64,000 nucleotides of DNA from Tillandsia leiboldiana (lineage: Eukaryota; Streptophyta; Magnoliopsida; Poales; Bromeliaceae), in assembly GCA_029204045.2 (NCBI GenBank), contig CM055076.1, positions 15,425,902 to 15,489,901 on the forward strand. The letters are read 5' to 3'. Position 1 is the stretch's first letter. Every line of letters starts with the position of its first letter. Made by a program: the position numbers and the translations under genes. Under the pieces are notes generated by a model, which was not told the origin of the DNA, did not search any database, and saw nothing but the letters and a program-made list of their open reading frames with translations. This document shows positions 59,701 to 64,000 of this stretch, one piece after another.

Positions 59701-62700
59701 AAGGGAATTTTTGCATCAAAAATCCTCCTAAGGGGTTATCTTCTTCTCCAGCAATTCTCAAGGGAAATACCATCTTGTAGCATTTTCGAGTGGAGCTTGA
59801 AGTTTGCTGGTTTTGGGTTCAACTTCGTCGCATTTTCTTCCAGGAGGTCTCCAGAATTGTAGGAATGGAATTTTGGGATGATTCTTGCCGGGTTCTCTTC
59901 ACAACTTCAAGATCTACAACTTTTGTATTTAAGAGGAGACCTAATTGGAGCTCTAAACCAGGTAGAGATAACAATCTTTGAGACACTTGATTTCAGTTTG
60001 AGATTTCGACCACAGGTTAGTGTTTTTACTCCCCTGGGTTGTACAAATGGAATTTTAAGTTGGTTTTTATTGGGAAATTTCCAAGACTTACGGAGATCCA
60101 ATTTTCGTATTTTGTGGAACTTCAAGTTTGGACTCTAAATTAGGTAAATTAAGCCATCTTTGGGATGGTTGTGTACAGCTGAGATTCTGGATGTGGTTTT
60201 GAGCAATGTTCAGTGTTTTTACTCCCTAGGACTGAAGAAGTGGAATTTTAAGCTTATTTTTGTGGTGAATTCACAAGGACTCAGAGACCTACATCTTTCA
60301 TATTGAAGAGGAAGGCTAAATCTTGATTCGAATCTGGTAAATTTCATCATCTTTGGGACCCCATTTTCTGTGAGGAATTCTGGACAGCGACACCTTGCCG
60401 GATTTTTATCTCCGCAACCGGGCATCGGATGGAGACGAGCTTCTGGACTTTTTTCATTTACTTGACGCAAGGATTGTCACAGTATTTTTATTGGATTTTT
60501 CTAAGACTTGCCCGAAGGTACTCGTTTCGAAGGTATCGACGCGAGGAACGCGACTGTATTTATGTTGGATTTTTCCGAGTCCGTTCTGCAGGGGTGTTTG
60601 CAAGTATTGCTGGACCCGTTGGATTTGAAGACTCTAATTTCGAGGTACTTTCTGCTGTTTGGAGCCGAGGCTTTTGCGACAAGTACCGAGGATGCTGTTT
60701 CGGCAGAATTTGGACTATGAGCGTCTGCGCTTTTCTCCAACCCCAGGGTTGCCTTGGATTGAGCACTTCAGGTGGGTAAGCTTAACTTGGTAACTGTATA
60801 GAATTTTTATATATCATGGTGAATGTAAGTGTATAGGTGGGGATATCACCCCTCCATGGTTGATAACAGGCATATTGTTGTACAACCGATATGAGCGAGA
60901 GGTAAGCAAGGAATGACCTACTTGGGTGAGATTAGTAGACCATAGTAGGAATATTTTAGCATGCTTTTCTAATATATGTTCCACCCACTTTTATTGTTTC
61001 TGAGGACAAAGCATGCTTGCATGGACATGTAGTTAGGCCATCTTTTACTGCTGCACTACTTTTGGAACTTGACTTAGGAGAAACCATGTTATTCTTTTCT
61101 CCTTCTTTGTTAGTCAGGTGGTCTGTGTTGCTCAGGTTCGAGCAGGGGTTCTGGGTAGTGTAGTCGGGACTTGGTGTCTGGGACAGGTTGGATTAGTTGT
61201 GGGGCTTTGCGGCAACCGCGGATATTGGGCGGTTGACCGGACATTTATTTATGCACCAGATTGGGTACCTGATTTCTCTAGTGGACAGAGTTTCCCACTA
61301 TTTGAGTATTTTTGCATCTGATTGAGGACTGAGGTTTTCTTTAGTGGTTGGGCTTTCCCACTTTGATCAGAGTCATGATCCAGTCCTGCTGATTTATGAT
61401 ACTTGTTACTGAGGCACTTTACTCGTGTGGGTCGCTCCCCTCGAGTGCCACTCCGGAGTGTGCGAATTTCAGATTTCGAGTCCTTGAGACTCCCATCCCC
61501 TATCGGTGTTATGCGTAGGCTGGCATACCTGATTTGGCAGGCACAACAGGCAGTACCAGTTCTACTGGTGGCATTAGATTGGGTTTATTACAGACATTTG
61601 CTTTATAGTTGCACTCGTGTCGGGGGGACCGAGTGGAGTCTAGTAGCTGTGTTTAGACCAGTGCTAGTGTTGTTGGGAACCGTTTGGGGATATGGTGGTC
61701 CCAGGGTCATTGTGAGTTGTTGACCGTTGCATGGCAGGCATAAGCAGGCATATAGCAGGCATAGGCAAGCATGGCAGGCATGGCAGGCATAGGCAGGCAT
61801 GACAGGCATAGCAGGCATAGGCAGGCATAGCAGGCATAGGCAGGCATGGCAGGCATGGCAGGCATAGGCAGGCATGGCAGGCATGGCAGGCATAGGCAGG
61901 CATGGCAGGCATAGGTAGGCATGGCAGGCATGGCAGGCATAGGCAGGCGTAGCAGGCATAGGCAGGCATGGCAGGCATAGGCAGGCATGGCAGGCATGGC
62001 AGGCATAGGTAGGCATGGCAGGCATAGGCAGGCATAGCAGGCATAGGCAGGCATGGCAGTCATCGCAGGCATAGGCAGGCATGGCAGGCATAGCAGGCAT
62101 GGCAGGCATAGGCAGGCATGGCAGGCATGGCAGGCTTAGCAGGCATAGCAGGCATAGCAGGCTTGGAGGCTTGATAGCTGTTGAGAGCCTCCAGCTTCAT
62201 TCTTTTTCAGTCTTTACGGCTTTGGTTAGCTTTTTGTATTTTGAGGACTTAGTGGGCAGACCGTCGAGTCTGGCGGTGGTACCCACTGAGAACTCCCCTC
62301 TTTGGTGTAGTTCTCATACCCTCTGGGGGTTTCCCCCTCTTTTTCCTTCCTCTCATCCGTTGTGCAGAGTCTTAGCGGGTGTTGCTGATTCTGCGGTTGT
62401 TGATCGAGGCGAGAGAGTCGCGAGCTAGATCCCTACCCGTCATTGGAGAGTAGTGGTACCCCTTCAGAGGTGATCTTCAGTAGATTAGTTGTTTTATTTT
62501 TTCCTCTTTTGAGAGACTGATGTAGTGAGGATATATTATGTATCGAGAGACTGTACACTGATGTATATTTGGAGATACCTCCCCGGTTGAGTTCAGAGCT
62601 TGTACATGAGGATATTGTATTATTACTTTTGGGAGACGGACATTGTTGTATTTTTTTTCCAGTGGTACAGTGATTGATTTTAGTTATACAGCAGGTTTTT

Positions 62701-62830
62701 ATTTATAGCTCTGATATTTGTTTAGCTGTAGTACTTTTCTTGCAGGTAGGACGCTTCGCCTATGCAGGTTGGCATAGGTGGCGGATCTGTTGGCGAGCCC
62801 GGGTCGCAGTTTCGACCTCGGGGCGTGACA
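59701..62830 (+). mobile_element. 5' LTR of second ORF-less element, second part
   Basis: Continues the LTR begun at 48,599 after one copy of GTAAA and ends GGGGCGTGACA, followed by the PBS. It contains the conserved GGGTCGCTCCCC hairpin (about 61,420-61,450) and TGAGAACT/AGTTCTCA (62,287-62,316). Three diverged tandem units of about 150-200 bp (blocks GGAATTTTAAG, GATCTACAAC/GACCTACATC) lie at about 59,862-60,370. Confidence 0.82.
61733..62166. repeat. GGCAGGCAT minisatellite
   Basis: About 430 bp of GGCAGGCATAGGCAGGCAT-type units (6- and 10-12-bp subunits) within the LTR. Frames across it give Met-Pro-Ala and Cys-Leu repeats with no start context and are not genes. Confidence 0.92.
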
Positions 62831-62838
62831 AATTAGAG

Positions 62839-62850
62839 TGGTATCAGAGC
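62839..62850 (+). other. Primer-binding site of second ORF-less element
   Basis: TGGTATCAGAGC eight bases after the LTR end at 62,830 (spacer AATTAGAG), proving that 48,599-62,830 is a 5' LTR of an element extending beyond the window. Confidence 0.9.
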
Positions 62851-64000
62851 TTAGGGATAGGTCGGTTGGGACTTAGAAACCCTAGGCTTATGGTTTGACC
62901 CTTGGTTGATTTCGTGAGAGTCGTGACTTTTAGCGAGAGTCCTGATTGAGTTTTATACCTCTCCCAAGGGACGGGAGGAGTGATTGGCATGTTTATTCTC
63001 CTAAGTAATTATGTTGGCTGCAGACAACATAATGTGGTGGAACGGGTGACATGCTTTAGACTTTCGCTGGATTGGGTCGAGCGTTGTTGTGTGCTGTTTT
63101 ACTGTTTCGTCGTGGCGAGCGGTGTCTCCCCGACGCTGGATTTTGATCTGTGTGCATCTTGTCTTAGTGATTGAGCTCGAGCGGTTGGCTTTGGGCCGGA
63201 TACCTAGATTGAGGTCAGAGAACTCCGGACCCAGACGACAGGATTGTCTGAGGCATATCAGCGGCAGAGTGAGCAGCTGGTCTGGGTGACACAGTTGTCG
63301 GAGCACTGAGTAACCCCTCCGTGCCAATGTTAGTGTCGAGGCACCGAGATAGGGTGAATAGTTGACAGCAAAGGAGCTGTGGGACATGATCGATCTATTG
63401 AGCCAGATTCGGTAGATAAACCACCCCGACTCGTAAGATTGAGTCTGGAGCCTTGGAGGCAGAGTCGTGATTGGTGGTGATGAGATGATCAATTGAGAGC
63501 CTTCCTGTGTTAGAGAGTTTATACAGTTGTAGAACTGTGCGCTCCAGGTTTCGAGGGACGAGGCGCATAGGATATGTGGGATTGGGAGTGGAGTGCGCCA
63601 GGATACCTTTCAGTTTGTTCGATCCCTCATGTACAGATTTTAGGTTTTGACGCCTCATTGGAGTAGGTGTTGTGTTTGGAGCGTGGCGTTGCAGTTCCTT
63701 TGGATAGGGATCTGCCGCCAGAGGCGAGTTCTGGATTTCGACACTTGGCGCCGGGTGATGGAGGACAGATCGATCGGCAGGGGCATTTCTGATTTCTTTT
63801 TCCAGGATAACGAGTCTCCGAGATACCAGAGATCGGGTGGACCCCGATGGCAGCATCAATATCCTGATCAGTATCTCGATCAGAGTGGCGCAGCGGTAGC
63901 GTGGATCTGTTATCTGCGGAGGACCTTATTCGTCGCTTCAAGGTGAGCAGAGATAGAGGTCGTGCTCCCTAGGTGGATAGTCTTGATTTTCCTTGTAGAT
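62851..64000 (+). pseudogene. Degenerate leader and gag interior of second ORF-less element
   Basis: Collinear with 25,873-27,050 of the first LARD-like element: shared blocks include AACTGTGCGCTCCAGG, GAGGCGCATAGGATATG, TGGAGCGTGGCGTTGCAG and GATCGGGTGGACCCCGATGG. No long frame is open. It runs off the right edge. Confidence 0.8.

Noticed and set aside
61403..61723. 106-codon ORF and other short frames in 59,701-62,800
   Set aside because: Inside an LTR, overlapping conserved hairpin blocks that recur as non-coding sequence in other LTRs.
61603..62109. 168-codon Met-Pro-Ala/Cys-Leu repeat protein
   Set aside because: Translation of a short tandem repeat in three frames of the minus strand; not a gene.

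Overview
The window is plant nuclear DNA. Two intron-containing genes have clear angiosperm homologues, and they sit among very long-LTR Ty3/gypsy chromoviruses, hAT, MULE and foldback elements, tRNA-derived SINEs and (TA)n/(GA)n tracts. A monocot is likely. Pineapple or a relative would fit, but the sequence alone does not prove it.

Layout. 1-1,200 holds a tandemly duplicated foldback element bounded by microsatellites. 1,565-15,737 (minus strand) is a dynamin-related GTPase gene of the DRP1A/phragmoplastin type. Twelve exons encode 427 in-frame residues; the C-terminal exons are not in the window. Its introns carry five non-autonomous hAT-like elements with 8-bp target duplications, two of them in inverted orientation around exons 7-11. 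16,000-21,500 is intergenic: a decayed minus-strand LTR with its primer-binding site, a MULE-type MITE with a paralogous empty site, SINEs and microsatellites. 21,673-36,458 is a non-autonomous LTR retrotransposon (about 4.2-kb LTRs, ORF-less 2.4-kb interior) inserted in a GA tract. Its 3' LTR is split by a 4.06-kb solo LTR with TSD CACAC. 36,457-42,405 is a chain of foldback elements separated by GA/TA tracts, one of them split by a 4.77-kb solo LTR with TSD TTGAC. 43,020-47,417 (plus) is a FAR1-related gene, FRS10-like, with three coding exons. 47,790-64,000 is a nested LTR stack: a minus-strand LTR fragment, interrupted by a second ORF-less element running off the right edge, whose 5' LTR is itself split by a complete 10.5-kb Tekay/Del-type chromovirus (49,212-59,695) with equal-length 2,651-bp LTRs, TSD GTAAA and a 1,570-codon Gag-Pol ORF.

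The autonomous element encodes Gag, protease, reverse transcriptase, RNase H, integrase and a chromodomain. The ORF-less elements share its leader, PBS, PPT and LTR 3' region, so they were probably mobilised in trans by such elements.

The most interesting signal is in the long LTRs. A recurring stem-loop has an almost invariant 16-nt loop (TGTTCTTGTTTGATAG or ...TTG), while its arms change between copies yet remain paired, largely through G-T wobbles in the sense orientation. It occurs three times per LTR in three LTR families and once inside an element. In the directly comparable pair it lies in a roughly 1.2-kb module that the autonomous element lacks. Other hairpins further downstream in the LTR also keep structure while sequence changes. 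No known motif recalled by the annotator matches this loop.
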